Source of the DNA: Allodiplogaster sudhausi
Taxonomy: Eukaryota; Nematoda; Chromadorea; Rhabditida; Diplogasteridae
Length of the DNA: 64,000 bases
Assembly (NCBI GenBank): GCA_945643635.1
Contig: CALZFC010000132.1
Coordinates: 233,501 to 297,500 of the forward strand
Reading direction: 5' to 3'
A model generated the notes under the pieces. That model had not been told where the DNA came from. It worked only from the letters and a program-made list of their open reading frames with translations, and made no database searches. The translations under genes were made by a program, and so were the position numbers. Below, piece by piece: positions 32,178 through 43,344 of this stretch. Every line of letters starts with the position of its first letter. Within the stretch, counting starts at the first letter, position 1.

Positions 32178-34970
32178 TTTCCCTCTCTCTTCTCGCTCTC
32201 TCCCTCTCTCTCTCTTAAAGGAGGTCCGAGGCGAATAAATAGTGTCTTGTTTTTTTCGGCTTATTTGGTCGGGTTGTGCTAGAAACTTCGATTGCAAATG
32301 TCCCGAAGTCACAAAAACCTTCATGCCCTGAGGAAATTAACACTGTTTTCTACTTTGAATTCCCAAATATTTTATTTTCCCGCCATTTTCAAAAAATTTT
32401 GACAGAACAAAGCTGTGACCGCTGGGGCCAACCGAGTCATGCCCACGAATTGCATACATATGGTGCCCGCAACCAACATTGGCCGGGTTTTTCTTAACAC
32501 GTAATCTCACCTGGCAGTGGTGCAAACCACAAGTTTCTGGGGAGAGAGGCAAGGGGCAGTGGAACCATTTCTGTTGATTCTTTACTCCGTACTTTTTATC
32601 ATTCCGTCAGGGACTTCGTGGTAGGAGTTTTTCCCTTAAGACCTCCTTTAAAGGAGGGCGATCACCGAAAGATTAAATGATATTTCAAATTGCCGCGGCC
32701 CTTTGCACTCTCATTCGCGCGTGCTATTTTCACGCAGCGGGTTTGTGCGACCTGCGAAATAGCACGTGAGAATGAGAGTGAGGAATCACAGGGCAGACGC
32801 GGCAATTCGAGCCTGCATTAAATATTTTTTCGGTGATCGCCCTCCTTTAAAGGAGCCCAAAAACTCACACTTAAATTCGCGCCTTTTTGCCTGATACAAG
32901 GGTAAGAGAGCTCAAAAATCGTATTCAGTTTCGAGCTTCTTTAAATATTTATTTTGATTTTGACACTCTCTTTTTTTCTATTTACCTCTAGCAGCAAATC
33001 TATTTTCTGACAATCTCGAAGGAAATTAAATAGTCTTCGAGTTTTGAAAAATGGAATAAAAATACGAAATCTTTCTTCCGATGTACCAAATATAATAAGA
33101 TATAAGATGACGAACACTTTCATAAATGCAAAGTTGCTTGTCGTAAAAGACGCGAATCTTGACGAGATGTGCCTTGTACTCGGAGTGATCGGAGGAGGAC
33201 GACGAGGAAGCGACTGGTAGGTCCGGGTTACAACACTGGCAAAACGGGTCCAATTGTTAATTCGTCAGATCTTTACATAGAACATTGAAAATTTGATGAA
33301 AAGGGACCAGCCGTGCAATTAATCTTGACAAAACTGACGCCACTTTGTCCAAATGTTAATGAAGTTTTCATTTTGAGCTCAGTGAAATTTCAGTGAAATG
33401 TTTCATGAGGTTGAGGAGACCTTTAGGAGATCTTTTATATTATGTCTTTTTACCGGGGTTTTTCCCTGGTTTTTTTAGAGATATATTTGTAGGTATTTAG
33501 AGATATTTTGATGATTAATAATAAGATAATGCAAAATACAATTTATTCTAAATCGGGCAGAAGTTAAACCCACGCCAGATACCGAACCCGGTACCTCAAG
33601 ATTCATAGTCTGAACCCCTTCGCATTACTCTATGCAACCACTTGAGCTACCCGAATGTGCCTGTCATATGACAATGCCTATCGAAGACACTAGCCTCACA
33701 AGCACCCATGAATCATTTTTGTGTTCCGTTATTTTTGCGCACAAAACGTGAAGTTGAATGACATTTAAAGTTGAGCAATCTTTCAGTCAAAGATAGGAAA
33801 TAGCGTGCAACAGTGAGAGAAGAAAAGTTTCTAAAGAGCTTTTACAAACTTTTGCTCTCTCACTTTCAAATACTATTTCGTTTCCACTGACAAACTTCAA
33901 TGAATTTTTTTGCTGAATGCATTTTTTAACCTTCACAAGGTTTTCCTTTCGTTATTTGGAATGTGAGTGAAGTTTGGTCATTTTCCATAGTAAACCCGCA
34001 TAAAACCTGCGTGAAGTTTTTATTTATGCTCGTTCAAATTTCACTCAACGTTCGTTTCAGTTTTCTTCCAAGATTAATTGCACGGCAAATGTCAATTCGT
34101 CAAAGCTTCACAAAGAACTTTGCAATTTTTATTAAATGGGACAAATAGTCAATTAATACCTAAATTAATAAATACATAAAAAAAATACCTAATAGCTAAA
34201 TAAATACTTAATACCTAAATTAATGTCTAACAACTAGATTAATAAATACTTAAATAAATAAATAAATAATATCTAAGAAGTGAATAAATGCCTAAATAAA
34301 TACCTAATGCCTAAATGTGAATAATACTCTACCTGGCCTAATCCGCCAGCGATAACGACTCCCTCGGCAGCAAGCATGTTGTCCAGCAGAACGGTCTCCT
34401 TGCTCTCCTGCTCGATCTCGGGCTCCCGCCTCAAGGCGAGGGAAAGGGCTCAAAAGAGGAAGAATATTAAACAAACAAACCATCCGTGGGCAATCAGCCA
34501 AAATATGTATATCAAAAATAATAATAATAATAATATGTGATTTCAAATTGCCACCACATCTCTTCGCACTCTCTTACTTTTCGCGCGCAGCGGGCTTGTA
34601 TAACTTGTGAAATACCTAGCATACACACGCGAGAATGAGCGAGTGTCTACGCTCAAAGTGGGGCAGATTTGAAGGAAGGAACAAATGAGGAAATCAAATT
34701 AATTAAAAATATATGTAACTATTTATATATTTAAAAAAATAATTAATTAAATAAAGTGAAATCACCACCCTTACCAGTCTTCTCCTTGACATTGCACAGA
34801 ACGTCAAAGAGTGCCGGCCGCATCGGATGCTGCCTCAGCGCACTCTTGCGCTCGTTCGTGTTGTCATCCAGCGTGAGGAGAGAGATGCGCGCGAGGCGGT
34901 CGAGGAGAGCGAGCAGCGAGGAAGAGGAATAGGAGGGAGGAGAGGCGGCGGAAGAGGGAGAAGAAGACAT
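30885..34970 (-). CDS. ceh-20-like: PBC-class TALE homeodomain transcription factor (PBX/Extradenticle/CEH-20 type)
   Basis: Eight minus-strand exons: 34775-34970 (ATG at 34968-34970), 34333-34448, 33116-33235, 31992-32117, 31674-31775, 31459-31557, 31263-31386 and 30885-31048 (stop TAG). They total 1047 bases, 348 codons plus stop, with all phases consistent. PBC domain landmarks are [46 protein letters not shown] and [17 protein letters not shown]. The homeodomain starts RRKRRNF, has the three-residue-loop motif [13 protein letters not shown] and recognition helix [14 protein letters not shown], with Gly at helix position 50 as in PBX. Such proteins are nuclear cofactors that bind DNA with Hox and Meis partners. 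Length is close to that recalled for nematode CEH-20; CEH-40 or CEH-60 orthology is not excluded. The last intron has a GC donor. Introns carry MITEs and tRNA-like sequences. Confidence 0.9.
31580..31655 (+). repeat. tRNA-like sequence in homeobox-gene intron
   Basis: A-box-like TGGCTTGTTGGTAAG and B-box-like GGCTCGATTCC about 40 bases apart, in the short intron between exons 31674-31775 and 31459-31557. No full cloverleaf fitted, so a tRNA-derived SINE or tRNA relic is more likely than a working tRNA. Confidence 0.4.
32140..32220 (+). repeat. (CT)n tract in homeobox-gene intron
   Basis: Run of CTCTCTTT repeats between exon 31992-32117 and the inverted dispersed element. Confidence 0.8.
32218..32640 (-). 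repeat. Inverted copy of the dispersed element seen at 1420-1842
   Basis: Read on the minus strand, it runs from AAACTCCTACCACGAAG and CCTGACGGAATG through AAAAACCCGGCCAATGTTGG to CACTATTTATTCGCCTCGG. Inserted next to the full MITE at 32643. Confidence 0.7.
32643..32855. mobile_element. Full-length 213-bp MITE with 28-bp perfect terminal inverted repeats
   Basis: The left end (32643-32670) begins CTCCTTTAAAGGAGGGCGAT and the right end (32828-32855) is its exact reverse complement. Subterminal TTGCACTCTCATTC and GAGAATGAGAGTG can also pair. The end itself contains the palindrome CTCCTTTAAAGGAG. Relatives at 30312, 21890, 24420 and 34545. Confidence 0.85.
33560..33658 (-). repeat. tRNA-like sequence (minus strand) in homeobox-gene intron
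   Basis: On the minus strand: a D-arm-like stretch TAGCTCAAGTGGTTG, an arm closing GGTTC/GAATC, and a T-arm CCGGG TTCGGTA TCTGG that pairs over five positions with wobbles. The base at anticodon-loop position 33 is not U and the acceptor stem has mismatches, so it is a degenerate tRNA or SINE head. Confidence 0.45.
34150..34320. repeat. Degenerate AATACCTAAATAA repeat
   Basis: Irregular repetition of TAAATAAATACCTAA-like words in a homeobox-gene intron. Confidence 0.6.
34540..34680. repeat. Internal part of CTCCTTTAAAGGAG-family MITE
   Basis: TTTCAAATTGCC, CGCACTCTCTTACTTTTC, GCAGCGGGCTTGT and GAGAATGAGCGAGTG match the interior of 32643-32855. The terminal repeats are missing. Confidence 0.55.
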
Positions 34971-35669
34971 CTAATATGGTAAGAGAGTCTATCTTAATTT
35001 ATAAAGCAATTTAATGTTTAAAAGAGCTAAAAACTCAAAATATATGTATTTATAAATCTTAATTAATAAAACGATTTAATAATTTTGCCCTTTTTTGCCT
35101 AACACAACGGTGATTTTTAGTGTATTTTAGAGAGACACGAGTAGAGTGGTTGTCAAAATTGCAAATATGTAGATGTTCCTTCAAATCTTTCTTTGTCAAG
35201 CGATTTAAAATATTTATTTGAATTCAAAGCATAAGAGGACGATAGCGTTCAACAATAGACACGTCGACTCTAATCATGCAAAAGAGATGTTGTGACTCGA
35301 ACCAAGGGTTTTTCAAGTATGATCGACATGCCAGACGCGCTCATTCCCAATCTCTCTCTCACTCTCTCTCTCTCTCACTCTCTCTCTCTCTCACTCTCTC
35401 TCTCTCTCTCTCTATCCTCTCTGTTTCTCTCTCGTTCTCGGTCTCTCTGTCAGAGAGTCAGTAGAATGCGGATGAATGTTGTGCATTATTTTGGATTATT
35501 TCATCTACATTATTCATTTTCAGTTAATTTGACAATGAACATGTTTATTTCACGTATGAATTCAGCGAGCAAATGATATAAATCAAAGGCGAGCAAAAGA
35601 CGGTTTAGAGAGAGAGAGAAAGAGAGAGAGAGGGAGAGTGAGAAAGAGAGAGGGAGTGAGAGAGAGAGA
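34971..35669. other. Upstream flank of the homeobox gene, with (CT)n and (GA)n tracts
   Basis: AT-rich to about 35300, a (CT)n tract at 35350-35455, unique sequence, then a (GA)n tract from 35605. This should hold the homeobox promoter, but no TATA box or splice-leader acceptor was recognised with confidence. Confidence 0.5.
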
Positions 35670-35911
35670 GAGTGAGATATGGATAAAGTAGAAAATTTGT
35701 CCTTCATATGATGAGTCAGCGAGCGAATCCTTTTCGTAGTAATAAAACAAAAGACACAAATAAAGTGCGAGAAGAGAGCGAAATCGTGACAAGATTGAGA
35801 CACCGAGAGTCTTTCTTCCAGTCAGTTTCCTTCCTCTTTCACTTTATGCCGCGAGCACACGGGTGGGGGCGAGAGGTCAAAGAGGCATCGATCCGACTGG
35901 AGAGAGGGAAG

Positions 35912-35959
<48 letters not shown>

Positions 35960-36004
35960 TAGAGAGAGAGAGAGGGAGAGAGAGGGAAGGAGAGAGAGAT
36001 GTAG

Positions 36005-36045
<41 letters not shown>

Positions 36046-36348
36046 ATACAGAGAGGGGAAGAGAGAGAGAGAGAGAGGGAGAGAAAGGGAGAGGAAAGGA
36101 TAGAGAGAAAGAGAGGAAGAGAGAGGAAGAGAGTGAAAGAGTACAAACTCTAGAGTGAGATGGAGAAATATGGGGAGAGAAAGAGATGAAATTAGAGTAA
36201 AAGGAGAAAGAAAGCGAAATAATTGAATTTATGGAATATGAATCGGTCCAAGAAAACAGTACGCAATCAGAAATTTAATGAGACTTCAACCATGGCCACT
36301 TTTTTCGAACAAAAATTTAATGTATGGTTGTGTGCATATAGAAATTTA

Positions 36349-36395
<47 letters not shown>

Positions 36396-36466
36396 ATTGA
36401 AATAAAATAGAAAAAATTTGACGGCAGTTGTAAAGGCAATTTACTGTCATTATACAGAGAGATCTT
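35670..36466. repeat. Left copy of the 0.8-kb direct repeat flanking the LINE
   Basis: From GAGTGAGATATGGATAAAG to CAGAGAGATCTTTTT. Matches 40870-41674 nearly base for base, including the (GA)n region, CAACCATGGCCACTTTTTTC and an (AT)n run. Differences are a few substitutions and repeat-length changes. Confidence 0.9.
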
Positions 36467-36640
36467 TTTTTTTGATTGATTTATTACGGTGTACATAAGG
36501 TAAGCACTCGTGTTGAAAGGATAATATAACAGTAAAACATAGAAGATGTCTATATAATGTATATAACTTAGCAGGATGTAGGATGGATAGTCATGAGGAG
36601 GGAGATGAAATTAGAGTGGGAGGCATCTTACAAGATTTGG

Positions 36641-37770
36641 CTATGATGTTGAATGCCTTGGCGGCTCGTATGAAAAACGAATGGGATCGGCTGGCAGAAC
36701 GGGATGTCGGGTATGCAAGTTGAAATGAAAGACCGCGAGTCCGAGAATTACGAAAATTGAAATAATGACAAATACGATACGATTAGATATACGACGATGG
36801 CCAAAAATAAGACGACGAGCTAAAGTAAAATCAACATGTTCACGACGCGATTGAAGTGATGGGAGAGAGAGGATGCGGTTACGCGTCTTACTATCAGGCA
36901 GGTCTAGAGAGGAATATCCTAAACAACGGCGGAAAATTATCCGCGTAAAATAGTTCTGGGCCTTTTCTAGTACGCGAATGTCTCTTTTGAGGCGAGGGGA
37001 AAAGACTGAGGAGCAAGTTTCCAAAATTGGGCGAATATAAATAGTATAGGCAGAGAGTAGAGTAGTCTTATCACGAGAACGGAGAGAGCGGAGGAGGGGA
37101 TGAGCTTTTGCGATGGCCCTGTTAGAGAGAAGAGAACAATGAGGACTAAATGAGAGCTTGGGGTCAATTTGTAAGCCAAGGTCACGAACAGAGTCAACAG
37201 TATCGAGAGTGCTACCATTTAATGTGTAAGGGGTCTTTGGATTTCGGAGGCCGAGGTGGAGTACGACACATTTACTAATTGCGAGAGGTAGTTGCCATAT
37301 GTCTGCCCATTTAGCAACAGTATCGATGGCACATTGGAGGCTACTATGAGGTGCGGAAGCAGAAAACGACTGCAAAATTTTAAGGTCATCTGCAAAACAA
37401 CGGGCCTTAACACCATGGCAAGAGATTTGACTAGGGAGATCGCTCGTATAAAGGATAAACAGTAATGGGCCAATAACTGTTCCTTGAGGAATGCCACTTA
37501 TGACAGGACGAGGGGAGGAGAGAGACGCGCCAACGCGAACAACAAAAGTGCGGTTCGAGAGAAATTCAGAGATCCAAGCGATAACCATAGGAGGGAGAGA
37601 AAGAAGCTTTAACTTATGGATAAGCTTGGGATGAGATACTCTATCAAAAGCACGTGCATGATCAAAATAAACAATATCAGTAGTATGTCCTAAATGTGAG
37701 GCAGCGGTCCAGTGTTCAAGACAATCAAGCATTTGGAATTCAATTGATCTACGTCGTCTAAAGTTAAAAT
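36641..37770 (-). pseudogene. LINE ORF2, reverse transcriptase part (frameshifted)
   Basis: Reads NFRRRRSIEFQMLDCLEHW, VYFDHARAFDRVSHPKL, ISGIPQGTVIGPLLFILY and CFADDLKILQ. The FADD box is the polymerase active-site motif; the upstream acidic residue is in ARAFD. A C-terminal thumb and connection part follows (TPYTLNGSTLDTVDSVRDLG). It lies in a different frame from the endonuclease: the run TTTT near 37764-37772 has one T too many for the expected DEQF-NFRRRRS continuity. Confidence 0.85.
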
Positions 37771-39400
37771 TGTTCATCGGGGATGATGTGAGCATCGTTG
37801 CACCAATTATGAAGCTTGCGACATAGTAATTTTTCGAAGATGCGAGAAAATATAGATGTAATTGAAATAGGTCTATAGTTGGAAGGATCAGACTATGGAG
37901 GCTTCTTTTTAATGGGGATAACAATAGAGGACTTCCAAATTGAAGGAACAGAGGCAGATATAAAGGAGTAATTAAAAATATATTCAAGAGCTTCACTAAT
38001 AGGTATGGCTAATCTCTTAACAAAAAGCAGGTTTATATGGTCGGGGGTTTTACATGATGAGTTAGGCCAGGTCGCAATAAAGTGGCAGATTTCATGCCGG
38101 GCGAAGGTGAGCTCAAAAGGCTTGGGAGGGACAGGGAGGGTTGGATTTGCGAGAGGAGGGAAGGTTCCGTCGTCTATAGTAAATGAGGTGGAGAAGGTAG
38201 ATGCTAGGAGTTCCGCCTTATCAGTGTCAGAAAAACAATCAATTCCGGGTGGGGAGATGAGGGTATCTATTCCGCGCGGTTTGGCAGATGTGCGGTTACG
38301 GATATATTTAAAGAAGAGAGATTTGTTCTTTGAAAGGATAATATGCTTCTCTACATTTCTAGAGTGCTTATCAACGGCTTTACAATAGCGAGTATTTGCA
38401 TTAGCAAAGGAAGTACGAGTAAGTTGGTTATCGTTAGCGAGAGAAGCTTGCCAGAGATCAAAACGTTTCCGCTTGAGGCGGAGAATATGGTCGGGGAGAC
38501 GCTCACCATGGGCGCTAACTCGCTTATAGGGAACAAAAAGATCGTCAATAAGCTTGAGAGCATTTGAGAGAGTTTCATACATTTCTTCAATATTAGAAAG
38601 AGTGTACAAAGGAGATGGGAAGTCATAGTTAAGTAAAAACGAGCAGGCGGAATAATAATCTACATTTGCATAGTCCTTAATGTACGTAAAAGAGGGAATA
38701 GCGTGAGAAATAGATACATTTGCCTCAACGGAACAGTGATCAGAGCTGTGGAAAAGAGGGCAGACAGTTACATTTGAGAGCAAATCAGGAGTATTCGTAA
38801 GGATGAGATCTAAAATATGTGAATTGCAAGTGGAAGAAGGAGTCAGCTGGGCGAATGTACATGAAATAGTGAAATCGTAGAAAAGTTTAGATTGCGCAGC
38901 TATTGTTTGAACGGAAGGGTCGTGCCAATTAATATCTGGATAGTTAAAATCACCCATAATAATTGAAGGATGAGAACAAGTAGTTAAATCGCGAAGATTC
39001 TTAATGAGAGAAGAATTAAGTTCGGCAGAACAGTTTGGTGCCCTATAGACAACAGCTAAACGGATCAAATCATTGCAGAAATTCGCATCAATACAAAGGA
39101 GTTCAAAAGCGTTCGGTAGAGAGTGGGAGCAAACTATTTTGGTTGATACGGACGACGCTATTAGAAAGGCAACACCACCGCCTTTCTTTCGTGGGCGGTC
39201 TTGACGGATAATGGAGTAGAGTGGATTTCCTTTAAGTAAAAAGCTGTCTGGAATGGAGGAAGTAAGCCAAGTCTCCACAATTGCAACTATTCCAAAAGAC
39301 CTAAGCTGGAGAGGTGCGAGTTCATCTACTTTGTTTATAATAGAGCGAGCATTAAAGAAACAAAGAGAACACTTTCGCGATGGAAGGGGCCTGCGAATAT
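37764..39400 (-). pseudogene. LINE ORF2, endonuclease and linker part (in-frame stop)
   Basis: Opens with NARSIINKVDEL upstream of the first Met (39278), then VETWLTSSIPDSF, IIMGDFNYPDINW (catalytic GDFN) and FHSSDHCSV (catalytic SDH). A linker leads to SSIVIPIKKKPP, where TAG at 37893-37895 interrupts; the same frame continues SDPSNYRPISITS, the usual start of RT block 1. Apurinic endonucleases nick target DNA to prime reverse transcription. The stop may be a mutation or a sequencing error. Confidence 0.85.
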
Positions 39401-39406
39401 CAGTAT

Positions 39407-40570
39407 TTAGAACCGGAAGGCGGCCGGCTGGTGATGGAAAGGGTATGGAGAGGGAAGAGGGGGGAATTGATTGACAGCATAGTTGTATTGAGGAGGAGGT
39501 GTGAAATACGAATGAAGGAGAGATTGTGGGTGAGAAGTGTAGGAGAGGGGTGGAGAAGAGTAAGACTGTGGAGGGTGAGGAGGAGACGAATAAGGCCGAG
39601 GGTGGTTAGGCGGAGAGGGGTAAGACTGATAAGGATTATAAGGCTGAGGAGTGGGGTTTTGGGGGGCAGGGTGACGGCCCCTGGCAGCGAGGGCGTAAGT
39701 GGTAGAAGAAGTGATGGGCCTTTGGGCCGCTACTCGCGGACCCGCCGGCGGGGGAGTGGAGAGGGTAGGCTTCCTGGTGCGCTCTCCGGAAGGTCTGACA
39801 AAGAAGAGAGAAAGGTCGGGCTGAGTGGATGGGGTAGGCTTGATGCCCCTTTGGGCGAAAGTGAGAGATGGTCTGAGGGAGCATCGAGAGAATTCATGGG
39901 AACGAGACAAACGGCCAGAGAAGCGGATGGCCTCTTGCTGGAGGCGGCTATTAGGCATGATAACCTTGAGAGGGGGAGAGTTAGAGATGCGAGATGTTGG
40001 GCCGAGAGGGTACACAGAAACTGGCAAAGCGGATACATTGATATCATTAAGAAGTCGAACAACAGAGTTATAATAACATTCAGCGCGCTGGGCGGGGGAG
40101 CCATCAGGGGTAGGGATGCCGAACACGACGAGAGCCCTACGGCGTTCATGCCGGTCGCGGATCTCTTCGTCCGTCTCATGGGAATAATCCCAGTTGGGAG
40201 AGACCTGAGGGGCAGAATCGGCGGGTGGCATGGGCGAATCATTATCAATCACACTGGGGGAAACAGTCTCGAGAGACAACACGCGTGAATCAATCAATTG
40301 GATCTGAGCTGCCTGGGATGCAACGGTGGTCGAGAGCTCAGCGATAAGGACATCTTTGGCGGTGGAAGATGCTTCGAGTGTCTGGTAGGAGGCGGAGAGA
40401 GCCGCCAGCTGTGTTGTTGCGCGGTTCAGGGCGTCTGCGATCGAGGAGAGGATGTCGTCGTCAGAGAGAGAGGCCGAGGTTGAGCATCTCCGCTTGCCCG
40501 TGCGACGAGCCTCTAGGAAAAAGGCAACAGAAGAGAGCTCAGGGGGAGGAGCGGAGGCCTCGTTTGTCAT
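39407..40570 (-). CDS. LINE ORF1 protein (387 aa), coiled coil plus RRM-like domain
   Basis: Starts MTNEASAPPPELSSVAFF. Residues about 45-105 form a heptad-like coiled coil (ADALNRATTQLAALSASY onwards). Residues about 135-235 resemble the RRM-type domain of LINE ORF1 proteins (RRRALVVFGIPTPDG, VVRLLNDINVSALPV, SRLQQEAIRFSGRL). A long Pro/Tyr/Ser-rich tail ends HHQPAAFRF. Such proteins coat the element RNA. Uninterrupted; its 3' end overlaps or abuts the ORF2 frame. Confidence 0.8.
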   Translation of the reverse strand: MTNEASAPPPELSSVAFFLEARRTGKRRCSTSASLSDDDILSSIADALNRATTQLAALSASYQTLEASSTAKDVLIAELSTTVASQAAQIQLIDSRVLSLETVSPSVIDNDSPMPPADSAPQVSPNWDYSHETDEEIRDRHERRRALVVFGIPTPDGSPAQRAECYYNSVVRLLNDINVSALPVSVYPLGPTSRISNSPPLKVIMPNSRLQQEAIRFSGRLSRSHEFSRCSLRPSLTFAQRGIKPTPSTQPDLSLFFVRPSGERTRKPTLSTPPPAGPRVAAQRPITSSTTYALAARGRHPAPQNPTPQPYNPYQSYPSPPNHPRPYSSPPHPPQSYSSPPLSYTSHPQSLLHSYFTPPPQYNYAVNQFPPLPSPYPFHHQPAAFRF

Positions 40571-40769
40571 TTCTTAACTGATGAGGGGCCAGAAAGCAGA
40601 TCAATGAACCCTTGGCCCTAGGGTTTTAAGAAGGGATGGCCATAGACGATGAATCGGAACCTGATGGAGTGCCTGTTAGATAGCGATGGTGCTCCTCAGG
40701 CACCAGGAGCAGGGTTTGAGGAGTCGGGTGCTTCAAAAGTCAGGAGCGAAGCAGCAACCGACCGGCCTT

Positions 40770-40869
40770 TGAGAGACAGAGGGGCCGAGTGAGAGACAGA
40801 GGGGCCGAGTGAGAGACAGAGGGGCCGAGTGAAGACAGAGGGGCCGAGTGAGAGACAGAGGGGCCGAGT
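40770..40869 (-). repeat. Five-copy 20-bp tandem repeat at the LINE 5' end
   Basis: Units of GAGAGACAGAGGGGCCGAGT (one shortened), ending exactly where the right flanking duplication begins. Monomeric 5' UTR repeats act as promoters in some LINEs; that role is inferred here. Confidence 0.85.
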
Positions 40870-41113
40870 GAGTGAGATATGGATAAAGTAGAAAATTTGT
40901 CCTTCATATGATGAGTCAGCGAGCGAATCCTTTTCGTAGTAATAAAACAATAAAGACACAAATAAAGTGCGAGAAGAGAGCGAAATCGTGACAAGATTGA
41001 GACACCGAGAGTCTTTCTTCCAGTCAGTTTCCTTCCTCTTTCACTGTATGCCGCGAGCACACGGGTGGGGGCGAGAGGTCAAAGAGGCATCGATCCGACT
41101 GGAGAGAGGGAAG

Positions 41114-41163
<50 letters not shown>

Positions 41164-41210
41164 TAGAGAGAGAGAGAAAGGGAGAGAGAGGGAAGGAGAG
41201 AGAGATGTAG

Positions 41211-41251
<41 letters not shown>

Positions 41252-41552
41252 ATACAGAGAGGGGAAGAGAGAGAGAGAGAGGGAGAGAAAGGGAGAGGAA
41301 AGGATAGAGAGAAAGAGAGGAAGAGAGAGGAAGAGAGTGAAAGAGTACAAACTCTAGAGTGAGATGGAGAAATATGGGGAGAGAAAGAGATGAAATTAGA
41401 GTAAAAGGAGAAAGAAAGCGAAATAATTGAATTTATGGAATATGAATCGGTCCAAGAAAACAGTACGCAATCAGAAATTTAATGAGACTTCAACCATGGC
41501 CACTTTTTTCGAACAAAAATTTAATGTATGGTTGTGTGCATATAGAAATTTA

Positions 41553-41601
<49 letters not shown>

Positions 41602-41674
41602 ATTGAAATAAAATAAAAAAATTTGACGGCAGTTGTAAAGGCAATTTACTGTCATTATACAGAGAGATCTTTTT
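40870..41674. repeat. Right copy of the 0.8-kb direct repeat flanking the LINE
   Basis: See 35670-36466. After GAGATCTTTTT the two diverge: the left continues into the LINE tail, the right into GTATGCATATATC. Confidence 0.9.
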
Positions 41675-41961
41675 GTATGCATATATCAATTAGTAATCAC
41701 GCAGAGCAAGTTAGCATAATTGCAGAAGAAAAGGAGAGAAAGGTAATAAAATTATACGGCAAATTATATGAGGGCATAATAAAGAATGAGAGAAATTATG
41801 AAATGAGTGACTGACTGGGCAAAGAAAGCGCGACGTTCTTGTCAATCTAGTTCTGTCAAGTCAAAGTGATGTCTGGGGGATGTTCGAGGAGGTGCGGAGA
41901 TGAGAGGGGAGGGGGGATAATATGCAGATGGGGTCTTATTAGAGACAGAAGGAAAGAAAGT

Positions 41962-42006
<45 letters not shown>

Positions 42007-42297
42007 TGTGAGCGAGAGGAGAGAGAGAGACGGAGAGATCGAGAGAGAGAAAGAAAGAGAGAGAGAAAAATTAAAAGTGCAAGAAATTGCACACGATCTT
42101 TGGAGACGCCAGACACTGATGGAGGATGACTTTGGCAAGGATAGCCGAGGTCAAGAGATGCCAGAAAGATTGATTAGCTGACCTATTGGGGAGAGTAAGG
42201 GAAAGAGTGAGAGAGGAAGAGAGAGAGTGAGAGATAAAGTGAGATTGAGAGAGAGAAAGGGCGAAAAAGGGAAGAGGGAGAGAGCGAGAGCAAGAGA

Positions 42298-42341
<44 letters not shown>

Positions 42342-43303
42342 ATGTTAGAGAATAAGCGAACGAGCCGGGAACATATGCAAAGTATACAGCATAGCTCGCC
42401 TTTCCTAGCTTCTTGCCTTCTTGTCCGAATTTGCATATAAGATAGTGTAAACTATTAAAATCAGGATTTTCAGTTTCTTTTCTTTCTATGAAATCCGGTT
42501 TTTTTTTTCAAATTTTATTTTCCTCGACCTTCTTGACAAATTCCAATAAATAAAATACAAATATCATATGCATGAGATACTATTTATTTGCTTGGGGCTT
42601 CTTTCGGCATTCATTTTTTTCCGTTATGAGCGGCGCGAAAAATAGTCTCCATCATCGGTCAGTCTCACATTATTTCGTCTTCTTCTTCGACTGGTCTGTG
42701 CGTAGTAGAATCGTGTGGCGTATTGCGTAGAGAAACGTATATAAGAGGATCACAATGGGGGTAGAGGGAATTGAAAGGTGGAGGAGATTGAGCGGTCCAA
42801 GGAAGCAAGGAATGAGAGAGAGAGAGATATATAAAGGAGAGAGAGAAAACAGACAGATAAGAAAGAAGGAGCTCTTCTAAGGAAGTAGAGAAAGAAGATA
42901 AGAGAGAAAGATAAGAGAGAGACTGAGACAAAGATAAGAGCGAGAGAGAGAGAGAGCTCTACTAAGAAAGAGAGAGAATCAGAGAGAGGAAGAGAGAGAG
43001 ATAAGAGAGAGAGAGAGAGCACTAGAGAAGCAGAGGAATCCAAAGCATGCGCGACCACTCCCTCCATTGTGTGCTGCGTGTGCGTGTGTTGGCAGGATCC
43101 AGCTAGCTCTCTCTCTCTCTGTGTCTGTATCTCTCGCCGCCTCTCTTTTTTTTACACACTCCCTTTGTCTCTCTTTCTCTCTCTCTCTCTCTCTCTTGCT
43201 CTCACACTCTCTATCACTGTCATTCTCTCTCATCTTTTCTCCGTCTCATGGCTATTTGCATTCTCTCTATATTCTCTCTCTCTCTCTTTCTTTCTTCTCT
43301 CTT

Positions 43304-43344
<41 letters not shown>

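Larger units (their letters stand above)
36467..40869 (-). mobile_element. Near full-length LINE (APE-type non-LTR retrotransposon)
   Basis: Minus-strand element. The 5' UTR has a 20-bp tandem repeat (40770-40869), followed by ORF1 (40570-39407), ORF2 (about 39400-36641) and a 3' UTR ending GTAATAAATCAATC plus A run at 36467. APE endonuclease plus reverse transcriptase with an RRM-like ORF1 places it in the broad Jockey/CR1 group; the exact clade was not determined. Confidence 0.88.

Noticed and set aside
32276..32552. Open frames on both strands near the homeobox gene
   Set aside because: They fall inside the inverted copy of the non-coding dispersed element.
35877..36146. Low-complexity minus-strand frames in the (GA)n region
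   Set aside because: Simple repeat, and duplicated intact on the other side of the LINE as non-coding flank.
39380..40288. 302-aa plus-strand open frame
   Set aside because: It is the antisense shadow of LINE ORF1, whose coiled-coil and RRM-like signature is on the minus strand.
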